From positions 62,001-126,000 of the forward strand of contig JANQEL010000235.1 of assembly GCA_028278345.1 (NCBI GenBank): a DNA stretch of 64,000 nucleotides, in the 5' to 3' direction. Below the pieces are notes generated by a model. It saw only the letters and a program-made list of their open reading frames with translations. It did not search any database and was not told the origin of the DNA. The number at the start of each line of letters is the position of its first letter. Positions within the stretch are counted from its first letter, which is position 1. This document shows, piece after piece, positions 27,058 through 35,530 of the stretch. The translations under genes were made by a program, and so were the position numbers. The DNA is from Myxococcota bacterium. Its GTDB lineage: Bacteria; Myxococcota_A; UBA9160; UBA4427.

Positions 27058-27708
27058 TTGGGTTGGTTCGGCAAGAGTGACGTCTACGATCGGCGACGCA
27101 TCCTGCGCGAAGCCCGCGATGCCCAGCGACGTGGTCGGCACAAGCGCGCCGCGGAGCTGCTGCGGCGCATCCTCGTCGTCGAACCGGAATGCGCGGAGAT
27201 CCACGCCCTGCTCGCCCCGTCACTCGCCGCGCGCAAGCAGACCTTCGATGCCTGGGATAGCTACCAGCGCGCCGCGCGGGCGTTCATGAACGATGGGCGC
27301 AAGCAGCAGGCGCTCGATCTCTTCCGCGATGCCACCGAGAAGCTTCCGCGCCACTACGCCTCGTGGAATGCGCGCGCTTCACTCGAGCGAAGCATGGGCC
27401 GCACCAGCGAAGCGAAACGCACGTTCGAGACCGCGCTCCCCTTCTTCCGCTCGCGCAAGCAGCGCCCCGAACGCATCGCATTGCTGCGTCAGCTGATGTC
27501 GGTCTCGCCCGACGCCGCAGACACGCAGCTCTCTCTGGCTGCCGCCCTCGCGAAGGCGGGCCGCAAGCACGAAGCGCTGCATCTGCTCACGGAGCTCGCC
27601 AAGAGTGTCGAGCCCGACGCCCTGCGCCGCATCCGCCGCTGCCAGTGGGAGATCGAACCGAGCCTCACCCACTCCTGGCTCTGGTTGCGCTCAGCGTTCG
27701 TGCGCTGA
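27058..27708 (+). CDS. TPR-like helical repeat protein
   Basis: The 216-residue protein starts with TTG (MGWFGKSDVYDRRRILREAR). It consists of helical hairpins resembling tetratricopeptide repeats: 'AAELLRRILVVEPECAEIHA', 'ALDLFRDATEKLPRHYASWN', and 'TSEAKRTFETALPF'. There is no signal peptide or catalytic motif. It is probably a protein-interaction scaffold. It converges with the HTTM gene, with 8 bp between. Confidence 0.75.
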   Translation: MGWFGKSDVYDRRRILREARDAQRRGRHKRAAELLRRILVVEPECAEIHALLAPSLAARKQTFDAWDSYQRAARAFMNDGRKQQALDLFRDATEKLPRHYASWNARASLERSMGRTSEAKRTFETALPFFRSRKQRPERIALLRQLMSVSPDAADTQLSLAAALAKAGRKHEALHLLTELAKSVEPDALRRIRRCQWEIEPSLTHSWLWLRSAFVR

Positions 27709-27716
27709 GCCGCGCT

Positions 27717-28799
27717 TCAGGCACGGCGCATGATACGCACGACCTGAAGCGCGATCACCGCCGCGGCGAGCGGCCCGATCACGAAGAAGGGGTTCTGCCA
27801 GTTCAAGAACCCCCACACGTTCCACGCGTCGCGCATGCCCGTGTACCAGGTTCCGGCGATCACGAACGCCGAACCGAACGCAACGGCGGCATTGGGTCGT
27901 GGGCGCGTCCGACCTCGGAGCTTCCGCGCAATCGGCTGCCGCAGCGTCTCCCAATCGACGAACAGGGCATACACTACGAGCACCCCCGTGAAGGTCACCA
28001 CAAGGAAGAGCGCGTTCAACGCGTGGAAGAAGAGGGCGGCCGCGAGATAGAGTGCGCGAAGCCGCGGTCCGAAGAGCACCAGGAAGAAGCTCCCCTCGAA
28101 GACCAGCACGAACAGCTGCGCGGCGTAACCGGCCCCTGGGTTCGCGGCCAACCACGGTGCCAGCGGGTTCGAGATCAGCCCGAGGCTTTCGGCCTGGAGG
28201 CTGCGCAAGAGAGCCAGGTTGGTAAGCAGGTGCGGTTCGCTCAACCACGTGCCGCCGAGGAAGCTCTTGTAGAGCGGTGAAGAGACGAACAACGCGGCCA
28301 ACACCACCAGGCACGCCCGCGCACCCAGGAAGTGGGTCCAATGGTCGTCGCCACGCGCATCCGGCCGCGCCGGCTCGATCGAGTACCGCTCCCCCCAGCG
28401 CCCGAAGAGCCCCATGAAGAGCGGGATGTAGAACACCAGGAAGACGTTCGCGCTCTCCACGTGGATCGCAGCCGGATACGCCTCGCGCACGACACCGAGA
28501 GCCAGCACCGCCCAGGTCATCGCCTTCACCCGCCACCCAAAGCCAAGCAACACGAGCGAAGCCACCAGCATCACGTCGAGCGTCATGAAGAAGCGCACGC
28601 CGAGGTCGAAGGGCAGAACGTGGAAGATCACGAGCTCGTACACGTTGTGCTCGGGGAAGCCAGCGATCTTGCGGAGGTCGAGCAGACTCAGCTGCCAGAG
28701 GTAGAAGAGCGTGTACACGATCCGGAACACGCCCATGTTCTGCGCGGCGTTCGGCTCGGGCGCGGTGAACCACGTATCGATGCGCTGCAAGAGGTTCAT
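27717..28799 (-). CDS. HTTM-domain (vitamin K gamma-carboxylase-like) membrane protein
   Basis: This 360-residue protein has about eight membrane helices and the N-terminal pattern of HTTM proteins ('MGVFRIVYTLFYLWQLSLLD'). It also has 'SSPLYKSFLGGTWLSE' and 'FFHALNALFLVVTF', as in bacterial relatives of the vitamin K-dependent gamma-carboxylase. The enzymatic activity of bacterial members is mostly unknown. Its ATG overlaps the stop of the upstream small gene (ATGA), so the two are a translationally coupled pair. Confidence 0.85.
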   Translation of the reverse strand: MNLLQRIDTWFTAPEPNAAQNMGVFRIVYTLFYLWQLSLLDLRKIAGFPEHNVYELVIFHVLPFDLGVRFFMTLDVMLVASLVLLGFGWRVKAMTWAVLALGVVREAYPAAIHVESANVFLVFYIPLFMGLFGRWGERYSIEPARPDARGDDHWTHFLGARACLVVLAALFVSSPLYKSFLGGTWLSEPHLLTNLALLRSLQAESLGLISNPLAPWLAANPGAGYAAQLFVLVFEGSFFLVLFGPRLRALYLAAALFFHALNALFLVVTFTGVLVVYALFVDWETLRQPIARKLRGRTRPRPNAAVAFGSAFVIAGTWYTGMRDAWNVWGFLNWQNPFFVIGPLAAAVIALQVVRIMRRA

Positions 28800-29308
28800 T
28801 GCGCAGCCCCGGCCAACGGGTTCGCGAAACGCGCGCGCAAGAACTCACGCACGGGGGGTTCGAGGGTGAGCCCCGGTCGCGCACCCGCGTCGGCGGCGAG
28901 CTGGGTCTCGATGATCTCGACGGTCACGGGTGCGTCTTCGCCTTCGATCACACCTTCGAGCGCAAGCAGCCGCACGACGTGCGCGCGATCGGCTTCGCGC
29001 TCCGGCCCGGCTTCCTCGGCGAACGCCCCGCGCACCACGGCCCGCGCGAGGCGGTTGTGATCGAAGACCACGAGCGTTTCGCGTCGCACCCGCGCGAGTT
29101 CGCGCTCTTCTTCACCGTCACCTTCGAGCACCCGCAACGAGCGCACGCTGTAGGTCTCGCCGGGCGGTTCGATCTTCGCCATCGCGTAGACGGGCCAGGT
29201 GAGCACCGGCCAGTAGCGCTCGCTTCGTCCCGAAACGCCGAGCGTCACGACCAGCGCGAGCAGCAGCACCTGCGCACGGCGCAGCCTCGAGCATTCCGAC
29301 GCGGTCAC
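28796..29308 (-). CDS. small membrane-anchored protein coupled to HTTM gene
   Basis: The 170-residue product has one N-terminal membrane helix ('AQVLLLALVVTLGVSG') and a soluble domain ('RYWPVLTWPVYAMAKIEPPG') that would face the periplasm. Small proteins with a 'WP.y.M' motif often sit next to HTTM genes, so it is probably a partner of the following protein. No catalytic motif is visible. Confidence 0.75.
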   Translation of the reverse strand: MTASECSRLRRAQVLLLALVVTLGVSGRSERYWPVLTWPVYAMAKIEPPGETYSVRSLRVLEGDGEEERELARVRRETLVVFDHNRLARAVVRGAFAEEAGPEREADRAHVVRLLALEGVIEGEDAPVTVEIIETQLAADAGARPGLTLEPPVREFLRARFANPLAGAAQ

Positions 29309-29394
29309 GCGCGGCTCCCGAAAACCTCAACCATTCGAAGACGTTAGAAGAAGCCCACCGCCTCGCGAACCCAGGGGTGCGCGGCCTTTCCGCA

Positions 29395-29431
29395 CTCCAG
29401 GTTATGGCATAACGTGTGCCATAACCTGGAG
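29395..29431 (+). promoter_or_regulatory. 15 bp perfect hairpin overlapping the ribosome binding site
   Basis: CTCCAGGTTATGGCA and TGCCATAACCTGGAG are perfect inverted repeats around a 7-base spacer. The GGAGG ribosome site (29428-29432) of the next gene lies in the 3' arm, 8 bases before its ATG. As RNA it would hide the ribosome site; as DNA it would be a strong operator. Confidence 0.75.
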
Positions 29432-29440
29432 GCCCCGACC

Positions 29441-30094
29441 ATGTCCTTTCTCCGCACACTCCGCGGCCGCGTCTGGCTCGTGCTCGTCCTTCTATATATG
29501 GCCTTCTTCTCCTGGTACACGTCGTTCGGCGGGCCGCTCACCGAGGAAGAGATCACCTACTACCGCGAAGTGGTGGAACAGGTCACCGAGGGCGATCCCG
29601 CGCGCATGGCGGTGTGGGAGCACTTCATGCGGACCGACACGGGCGACGATTTCGCGATGCTCAACGCAATCGACATGCGCGACACGCCACAGCAGGTCGA
29701 AGGTGTTGAACCCGGGGAAACCAGCCAGGAGGTGCTCGCCAAATACACGGCCCCCTTCCTCGGTCGCGCCGTCCTTTCAGCCGCACACCCCGTGATGCTC
29801 GGCCAGGCGGCCGCGCCCGCCATCGATATCTGGGGGATCGAAGGCGCGAACGACTGGGACCAGGGAGGCCTCGTCCGCTACCGCAGCCGCCGCGACCTGC
29901 TCGAGCAGGCCGAGAGCATTCGCGACGAGATGGCAGGCAGCAACATCCACGACTTCAAGATCGCCGCGATGGAGAAGACGATCGCCTACCCCCTCGACCC
30001 GTGGTTCCAGCTCGGCGACCCGCGCTTCGTCTTCGCCCTGGTGTTCGCGGTGATCGGTCTCGCCGTGCAGGCGTTCAGCAGGCGCGGCGCCTAG
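29441..30094 (+). CDS. membrane-anchored hypothetical protein
   Basis: From the ATG at 29441 (MSFLRTLRGRVWL) the 217-residue protein has an N-terminal membrane helix ('WLVLVLLYMAFFSWYTSF'). A soluble middle ('EEITYYREVVEQ' to 'IHDFKIAAMEKT') follows, then a C-terminal helix ('FVFALVFAVIGLAVQAF') with a basic tail. I do not recognise the family. The start is fixed by GGAGG eight bases upstream; the ORF-track start at 29414 lies in the hairpin loop. It converges with the LLM oxidoreductase gene. Confidence 0.75.
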   Translation: MSFLRTLRGRVWLVLVLLYMAFFSWYTSFGGPLTEEEITYYREVVEQVTEGDPARMAVWEHFMRTDTGDDFAMLNAIDMRDTPQQVEGVEPGETSQEVLAKYTAPFLGRAVLSAAHPVMLGQAAAPAIDIWGIEGANDWDQGGLVRYRSRRDLLEQAESIRDEMAGSNIHDFKIAAMEKTIAYPLDPWFQLGDPRFVFALVFAVIGLAVQAFSRRGA

Positions 30095-30106
30095 CCCGCA
30101 CGCACC

Positions 30107-30970
30107 TCAGCTCGCGAAGTTCGCCATCACGTTGTCGGCGAACCACTGCAGGAGGCCGCGCTTCTGCTCCAGCGGTAGTTCGTAGTTGTCCGCAAAGCCG
30201 AAGCAGATCGAGCTGAGCCCCTTCGCTTCGAGTTGCTTCAAGCGGTCGGTCTCGTTCACCTGCATCACCGGGCACACCACTTCGAAGGGTTCGTTCGCGC
30301 GCCCGTACTCGGTGCGAAACGCGTTCAATTGATCGAGGATCCCCTGGACTTCGTCGATGTCGTTGCCCGCGCCGATCCAGCCATCTCCCAACCGCGCGGC
30401 ACGCCGCAACGCCAGCTTGCTATCGCCCCCGATGTATACCGGCACCGGTGCATCCGGCGCCGGCCCGATCGCGAGCGGCGGAAAGTCGAAGAACTCGCCG
30501 TGGTGCTCGACGTATCCGCCCTCCTGCAGCTTGCGGATCACCTCGATGCACTCGTCCATGCGCCGCCCGCGCGTCTTGAACTCGACGCCGTACACGTCGA
30601 ACTCTTCCTTCATCCACCCCGCGCCCACACCGAGCACCGCGCGCCCGCGGCTGATTCGCGCGAGCGTTCCGCTCGCCTTCGCGACCTCGATCGGATTGCG
30701 CAGGGGCAGCACGTACACCGCGCGCGAGAGCTTCAGATGCTCGGTCGCCATCGCCATCGCGGTGAGCGTGGTGAACACCTCGGGGTAGGGAAGCCCGCCG
30801 TGGATCGGTGGCCGGCCATCATCGGTGTAGAGGTACTCGGCCGCCATCGTTTCGGGCACGAAGCCGTGATCGGCGCCCATCATGCCTTCGAAGCCGAACT
30901 CCTCCGCCATGCGGGCGAGTTCGATCATCTCTTCGGCGGGAAGCCAGGGGGCGATCAGCCAGAACTTCAC
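30107..30970 (-). CDS. LLM-class (luciferase-like) F420/FMN-dependent oxidoreductase
   Basis: This 287-residue protein has the luciferase-like TIM-barrel features: 'MIELARMAEEFGFEGMMGAD', 'EVFTTLTAMAMATEHLKL', 'GVGAGWMKEEFDVYGVEF', 'RGRRMDECIEVIRKL', and 'PVPVYIGGDSKLALRRAARL'. The fit is to the TIGR03619-type subgroup usually annotated as F420-dependent; cofactor and substrate are not provable here. The GTG at 30970 overlaps the upstream stop (GTGA), so it is third in a coupled three-gene set. The ORF-track start at 31048 adds 26 frame-overlap residues. Confidence 0.9.
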   Translation of the reverse strand: MKFWLIAPWLPAEEMIELARMAEEFGFEGMMGADHGFVPETMAAEYLYTDDGRPPIHGGLPYPEVFTTLTAMAMATEHLKLSRAVYVLPLRNPIEVAKASGTLARISRGRAVLGVGAGWMKEEFDVYGVEFKTRGRRMDECIEVIRKLQEGGYVEHHGEFFDFPPLAIGPAPDAPVPVYIGGDSKLALRRAARLGDGWIGAGNDIDEVQGILDQLNAFRTEYGRANEPFEVVCPVMQVNETDRLKQLEAKGLSSICFGFADNYELPLEQKRGLLQWFADNVMANFAS

Positions 30971-31467
30971 GAAGTGCTCGCGGGCCTGCGCGGGCGCCCG
31001 AGTTCGCGCGGGTCGACGCGGTCGGCCGTCGGGTGCGCGATGCGCCAATTGCGAACCGCCGCCTCGATCTCTTCCTTCGGCGCCCCTTCCTGCACGAGCA
31101 CGACCGCGTAGTTGTAGAGCAGCTCTTCGATCGAGCGGTTGCCCTTCTTCACCGCGCGTTCGATCAACTCGCGCACCTCACCGGGCTTCACGGGACCGAT
31201 CCGGTCGCAACCTTCGGGGCGGATCCGCTTCGGCTGGGTGCAGAGCGACTTCTGGAAGGCCTGGTAGTAGAGGGTGAGGGCGCGATCGGGATAGATCTCC
31301 GCGCTCACGTCGGCGACCGATGTATTCTCGTCGAAGTAGCCGGCGGGGCTGTCGAGGGGAGGTGCCGCGTCGGTGGGGAGCCGAAGCTCCGAAAACGCCA
31401 GCCACGCACCCACGAGGTAGATGATCAGGATCAAGCGCTGATTGACGATCCAATCGAGGAGCTTCAT
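30967..31467 (-). CDS. membrane-anchored hypothetical protein (LLM operon)
   Basis: This 166-residue protein starts at the ATG overlapping the stop of the upstream gene (MKLLDWIVNQRLIL). One N-terminal membrane helix is followed by a soluble helical domain containing two Cys ('KSLCTQPKRIRPEGCDRI'), possibly a disulfide in the periplasm. There is a TPR-like feel ('SIEELLYNYAVVLVQEG') but no family I recognise. It is coupled at both ends. Confidence 0.75.
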   Translation of the reverse strand: MKLLDWIVNQRLILIIYLVGAWLAFSELRLPTDAAPPLDSPAGYFDENTSVADVSAEIYPDRALTLYYQAFQKSLCTQPKRIRPEGCDRIGPVKPGEVRELIERAVKKGNRSIEELLYNYAVVLVQEGAPKEEIEAAVRNWRIAHPTADRVDPRELGRPRRPASTS

Positions 31468-32525
31468 CACAGCCCCTCTTGCGTCTTGGTCTCGCGGATC
31501 TTCCAGATGTACGAGTCGAGGTAGTAGTGGCACACCGAAGCGGCGCTGACCGCGGTGGCGGCGTAGAAGCCCGTGGCCTTCTCGGTGCTGAAGTTGATTG
31601 CTTCGTCGCCCTCGAGGGCCGTGATGAGGCCGAAGCTCATCTCATTGAAGCCGCCGCCGATCGCCAGGTGGAACACGGCGGCGTAGATCGCGCCGTAGAA
31701 GACGTACCGGACGATGCTCAGCGACCCGAGCCCGCGCGGCACGGCCCCCGTCACCTGCTCCTTCTTCTCGACGTACCAGTACACCATCGCCATGTACTGG
31801 AGGCCGTGCATGAGCCGGTGCGCCACGAGGTAGATGAGGAACGAATCCTGCCACGCCACGTAGTACCAGAGCGCGTAGCTCACGAACACGAAGGCGTACT
31901 TCATCGGGTTCACGGTGTGCCCGGCCGCGACGCTGCGTGCGACGTGCACCCCGTAGGCGATCAGGAAGGTCAGGGTGATCGAGTAGCTCGTGGTCTGCAG
32001 GGTGCGAATCGCGTCGGCCGAGAGCGCGAGATCCCAGCGGTAGAGCTCGGCAATCCACAGCTCGGCCCAGAGCGGCGCCGTCAGCAGCAGGTTCGTGTAG
32101 AGGATGATCCCCATCCAGAAATCCCACCGCCCGGTCATCGCGGCCCCGCTCCCCGACTTGAAGTCGTAGATCCGCGCGAAGCCGTACTGCTGCATCATGC
32201 TGTGCTGGTGATCCCACAGGAAGAGCAGAATGGCGAGGGTGATGGGGATGAAGGCCGAGCCGTAGAGCACGGTGGGAATCAAGATCAGCGGCCCCACGAT
32301 GAGCCGCGTGCGCCACTGGTTCCAATCCTCGGCGAGCCCATAACCCCGCACCCAACCCGCGTAGTGGTGCGGCACGGTGATCCACACGGCGATCGACGCC
32401 TGGGCCACGTAGGGGAGCTGGGTGTGAAAGAGCAGCGCGATCGCGATCGCAATGAAGGGCAGCGCGATGAACCAGATGGCATCGGCGCGGGGCGTGTGGA
32501 TGAAACCGATCGAAACAGCGCTCAT
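31467..32525 (-). CDS. polytopic membrane protein with conserved His clusters
   Basis: I start at MSAVSIGFIHTP (32525), giving 352 residues and about eight to nine membrane helices. Several helix ends carry His-rich motifs: 'ITVPHHYAGW', 'DHQHSMMQQYGF', 'AHRLMHGLQYM', and 'ASVCHYYLDSYIWK'. Such spacing is reminiscent of membrane di-metal enzymes (desaturase, hydroxylase or Brp/Blh-like), but I cannot assign a family. It is the first gene of the operon with the anchored protein and the LLM oxidoreductase, suggesting a shared redox pathway on a lipid-like substrate (inference). Confidence 0.75.
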   Translation of the reverse strand: MSAVSIGFIHTPRADAIWFIALPFIAIAIALLFHTQLPYVAQASIAVWITVPHHYAGWVRGYGLAEDWNQWRTRLIVGPLILIPTVLYGSAFIPITLAILLFLWDHQHSMMQQYGFARIYDFKSGSGAAMTGRWDFWMGIILYTNLLLTAPLWAELWIAELYRWDLALSADAIRTLQTTSYSITLTFLIAYGVHVARSVAAGHTVNPMKYAFVFVSYALWYYVAWQDSFLIYLVAHRLMHGLQYMAMVYWYVEKKEQVTGAVPRGLGSLSIVRYVFYGAIYAAVFHLAIGGGFNEMSFGLITALEGDEAINFSTEKATGFYAATAVSAASVCHYYLDSYIWKIRETKTQEGL

Positions 32526-32746
32526 TGCTTCGACGCTACAGAAGCCCTCGCGCACGCTCAAACATTCTGGCCCTTGGCGACGAGAACGCGACGAAAAGTG
32601 CGGAACCTTTCTTGCCGGTGCGACGATACGCCTCTCGAAGCGGGGTCGCGTTGCGCACGTGTTGCATCGACTATGCTCACCTCCACTCACGGAAGCGCCG
32701 AAGGCGGCGGGGAGCTGGGCGAGGTTTCGAACCCGCGGAGACCCTA

Positions 32747-33589
32747 GTGATCGAGACCGATCAACTCACGAGCTCCTCACTCACCGATGTCGGTGTGACG
32801 CGCTCCGAGAACCAGGATGCATGTGGCGAGTTTCGCAACGCGCGCGGCGAGCGCCTGTGGTTCGTGGCCGATGGAATGGGGGGCCACGCCGGTGGCGTGA
32901 CGGCGAGCCGGCTCTGCATCGAAACCGTGGGCCGGGTGTTCGTGCAGGGGGGTGACGATTCCGCAGAAGTGATGCGCGAAGCGTTGAAGGAATCGAATCG
33001 CGCGATCTTCCAGGCCGCCGTCGACGACCCGAGCCTGCAGGGCATGGGGACGACGGGTGTGGGCCTCGTGTTCGGACCCGATGGCAAGCTCACCCTGGGT
33101 TGGGTGGGGGATAGCCGGGCCTATCGCCTGCGCGACGGAAGTTACGAACAGCTCTCCGACGACCACTCGATCGTCGAGCAGTGGGTGCGCATGGGGCACC
33201 TCACCGCCGAAGAGGCCGCCGTGCACCCGCGGCGTAACGAACTCACGCGTGCGCTGGGCCCCGAACCGGAAGTCGAGGTCGACGTTCGAAGCTTCGAGGT
33301 CGAGCCGGGGGATGTCTATCTGCTCTGTTCGGATGGCCTGTGCGGCTACGTTCCCGACGAGAAGGTCTCGGCGATCATCGCTTCGACCGAACCCGCCGAG
33401 GCCACGCGAAAGCTCGTCGACATCGTCAACGGCGAATACAGCGCACCCGACAACGTGACCGTGCAGGTGATCGCCATTCCGATCGACGAGGCGGAGCTCG
33501 CCCGGCGCAATGCGCGCTCGAAGCGGAAGCTCGCGATCGCCGTGGCCGCTGTCGCGGCCGCTGCCCTCGTGGCCTGGTTGGTGAGGTAG
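32747..33589 (+). CDS. PP2C-family protein serine/threonine phosphatase
   Basis: This 280-residue phosphatase of the PPM/Stp1 type has metal-binding 'SENQDACGEF', 'FVADGMGGHAGG', 'LGWVGDSRAYRL', 'LLCSDGLCGYV' and 'SAPDNVTVQVI'. A single membrane helix sits at the very C-terminus ('IAVAAVAAAALVAWLV'). It would reverse Ser/Thr kinase phosphorylation at the inner membrane face. I use the GTG at 32747, preceded by GCGGAG; the ORF-track start at 32525 overlaps the divergent gene's start. No kinase gene is adjacent. Confidence 0.93.
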   Translation: MIETDQLTSSSLTDVGVTRSENQDACGEFRNARGERLWFVADGMGGHAGGVTASRLCIETVGRVFVQGGDDSAEVMREALKESNRAIFQAAVDDPSLQGMGTTGVGLVFGPDGKLTLGWVGDSRAYRLRDGSYEQLSDDHSIVEQWVRMGHLTAEEAAVHPRRNELTRALGPEPEVEVDVRSFEVEPGDVYLLCSDGLCGYVPDEKVSAIIASTEPAEATRKLVDIVNGEYSAPDNVTVQVIAIPIDEAELARRNARSKRKLAIAVAAVAAAALVAWLVR

Positions 33590-33599
33590 CGGCGAGCCT

Positions 33600-34433
33600 T
33601 CAGCCGCGAGCGAACGCCATCCACGCCACCGCGATCACTGCGCCGACGAAGAGCGAGCCATCGATCACCACGGCGCGGTAGCGCTCGAGGTCGCGGTAGC
33701 GGGCAAGCGCGATGAACTGCGCTCCCGCGATCGCGCCGAGCGGCTGCAACGACGCCGGCGCGACCGCGGCAAACCCCAACCCCAGACCGGCGATCGCCAC
33801 CGCGATCCCGAGCTTTCGCCGCCGCGCACGTGGGCTCGCCGATTCACCCACCGGTGCGCGATCGAGGTTCGAGGCCACGAGGTTCGCGACGACCGGCGCG
33901 CCCACGATCCACGCCACCCAGTAGAGCTGCGTGAGATCGACACCCGTCGCACTCGCACTCCCGCTCCCGAAGAAGGGCAGCCCGACGACGATCGCGAGCC
34001 AGCACAGCGAGAGATACACGGTCTTGATTCCACGCAACCGCTTCAAGCGGCGATGCAGCAGCCCGAGCCCGAGCACCGCTGCACAGATCGCGAAACCGGT
34101 GGTGTTGAGTGAGAGCGCGCACACCGCGCAGAGCACGAGCGAACCCACGAGGAGACCGCGAAGCACACGGCCATGCTTTTCCACGAACGCAGTGCGCCGA
34201 GGAGAAGCCTCACGGTCGCGCTCGGTGTCGCGCAACCGGTCGACGTTGTAGACCGCCACCGTCCCGCCGAGTGCGAGGCCGATCAACCCCGCATCGATCC
34301 CCGCGCCACGCGCGAACTGCACCGCGAGCACGAGCGCCCCCGCGACCAACCCCGCCAACGCACTCGAATAGGCGAGACCCTCGAGCACGCTCGTCGTCTC
34401 GGATACATGGGAAGGGGTCTTCGATCGATCCAT
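33600..34433 (-). CDS. UbiA-like membrane prenyltransferase family protein
   Basis: The 277-residue protein has about eight membrane helices and the Asp-rich 'VYNVDRLRDTERDREA' segment corresponding to the NDxxDxxxD motif of UbiA enzymes. The second Asp motif is not obvious, so the family call is good but activity is uncertain. The start at 34433 (MDRSKTPSHV) is chosen over upstream Met codons, which give a non-hydrophobic, unlikely leader. It is divergent from the nucleotidyltransferase gene. Confidence 0.75.
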   Translation of the reverse strand: MDRSKTPSHVSETTSVLEGLAYSSALAGLVAGALVLAVQFARGAGIDAGLIGLALGGTVAVYNVDRLRDTERDREASPRRTAFVEKHGRVLRGLLVGSLVLCAVCALSLNTTGFAICAAVLGLGLLHRRLKRLRGIKTVYLSLCWLAIVVGLPFFGSGSASATGVDLTQLYWVAWIVGAPVVANLVASNLDRAPVGESASPRARRRKLGIAVAIAGLGLGFAAVAPASLQPLGAIAGAQFIALARYRDLERYRAVVIDGSLFVGAVIAVAWMAFARG

Positions 34434-34519
34434 TCGGCTCCATGCGAAACCGTGCCGCGGGTTCATGGGAAGGCTAGCCTGAACCCGCGGGTCCATTGCG
34501 AGGAGCGAGCAGTAGGGAC

Positions 34520-35530
34520 GTGGGTATTCCAGCCATCGTGACGGCCGGAGATCGCGGCGCGGCAAAGGCGATCTACGGGCGCAGCAAGGTTTATCTCGAG
34601 ATCGCGGGCCGCCCCATGGTGGTGCGCGTCGTGGAGACCCTGCAGTCGGTGCCCGAAGTCGACGAGGTGTGGGTCGTGGGCGACCGCGATCGCCTCGATG
34701 CGATCTTCAGCGATCCGCGCATCCGCGAGGGCCTGACGAAACCGCTCCATATCACCGAGCAGCACTCGAACCTCTACGAGAACGCCTGGGAGACCTACAA
34801 GCGCACGCTGCCCGGTGCCCCGCCCGAGGGACGCGAACCCGAGGGCGACGATCTCGATCACCAGGTGGTCTACCTCTCCGGCGATCTGCCCTTCGCGACA
34901 CCCCAGGAGGTGTCGTACTTCATCAACGAGGGCCAGGCCCTCGGCTGCGACTACGCGCTGGGCCTGGTCACACAGAGCTCGGTCGAGAACTTCCTGCGCA
35001 CGAGCGAGAACCCCGAAGGCCTCGATATCGCCTTCTTCAACCTGCGCGACGGGCGGCTTCGCCAGAGCAACCTCCACCTCGCGAAACCCGGCCGCATCCT
35101 CAACCGCGTCTACATCCAGGACATGTACCGCCATCGCCACATGCGCGAGTTCCACAACATGGTGGGGCTCGGCGGCAAGCTGCTCGTGCGCGAGGGCGGG
35201 CTCGCCATCCTCTTCTTCTACATGCTGATGCACCTCGGTGGGCTGGCCGATCGCTGGGGCCTCACGTGGCTGGCGTGGTTGATCAGTCGCGGTGTCGGGG
35301 TCTCCACCAACGAGTGGGGGATCAGCAAGTTGATGAAGTGCGACTTCCGCTTCGTGGTGAGCGAGGTGGGGGGCTGCGCGATCGACGTCGATACCGAAGA
35401 CGAGTACGACCGCATCGAGCGCAACTTCGAAACCTGGAAGCGGCTCGAAGACGAGCGCTCGGCTTCGCTGCTGGGCCCGGGAGCGCCCGCGTCCAGCAAA
35501 GAGGCGCTCGCGCGGACGGCGGGAGAGTGA
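34520..35530 (+). CDS. MobA/NTP-transferase-like protein
   Basis: From GTG 34520 the 336-residue protein starts with a nucleotidyltransferase-type fold: 'PAIVTAGDRGAAKAI', 'SKVYLEIAGRPMVVRVVETL', and the acidic 'VVYLSGDLPFATPQEV'. The usual glycine-rich G-x-G-x-R is altered to 'AGDRGAAKAIYGRSK'. A C-terminal part with hydrophobic helices ('LAILFFYMLMHLG') may associate with the membrane. Its stop overlaps the GTG of the next transferase gene, so the two form an operon. Confidence 0.8.
   Translation: MGIPAIVTAGDRGAAKAIYGRSKVYLEIAGRPMVVRVVETLQSVPEVDEVWVVGDRDRLDAIFSDPRIREGLTKPLHITEQHSNLYENAWETYKRTLPGAPPEGREPEGDDLDHQVVYLSGDLPFATPQEVSYFINEGQALGCDYALGLVTQSSVENFLRTSENPEGLDIAFFNLRDGRLRQSNLHLAKPGRILNRVYIQDMYRHRHMREFHNMVGLGGKLLVREGGLAILFFYMLMHLGGLADRWGLTWLAWLISRGVGVSTNEWGISKLMKCDFRFVVSEVGGCAIDVDTEDEYDRIERNFETWKRLEDERSASLLGPGAPASSKEALARTAGE

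Noticed and set aside
32700-32746. GAGGTTTCGAACCC resembling a tRNA 3' end
   Set aside because: The stem does not pair (T opposite C), and the sequence is the ribosome-site region of the PP2C gene.
34669-35526. N-terminal extension of the TIGR04282 ORF
   Set aside because: This part is the alternative frame of the nucleotidyltransferase gene; the real start is the GTG at 35527 overlapping its stop.
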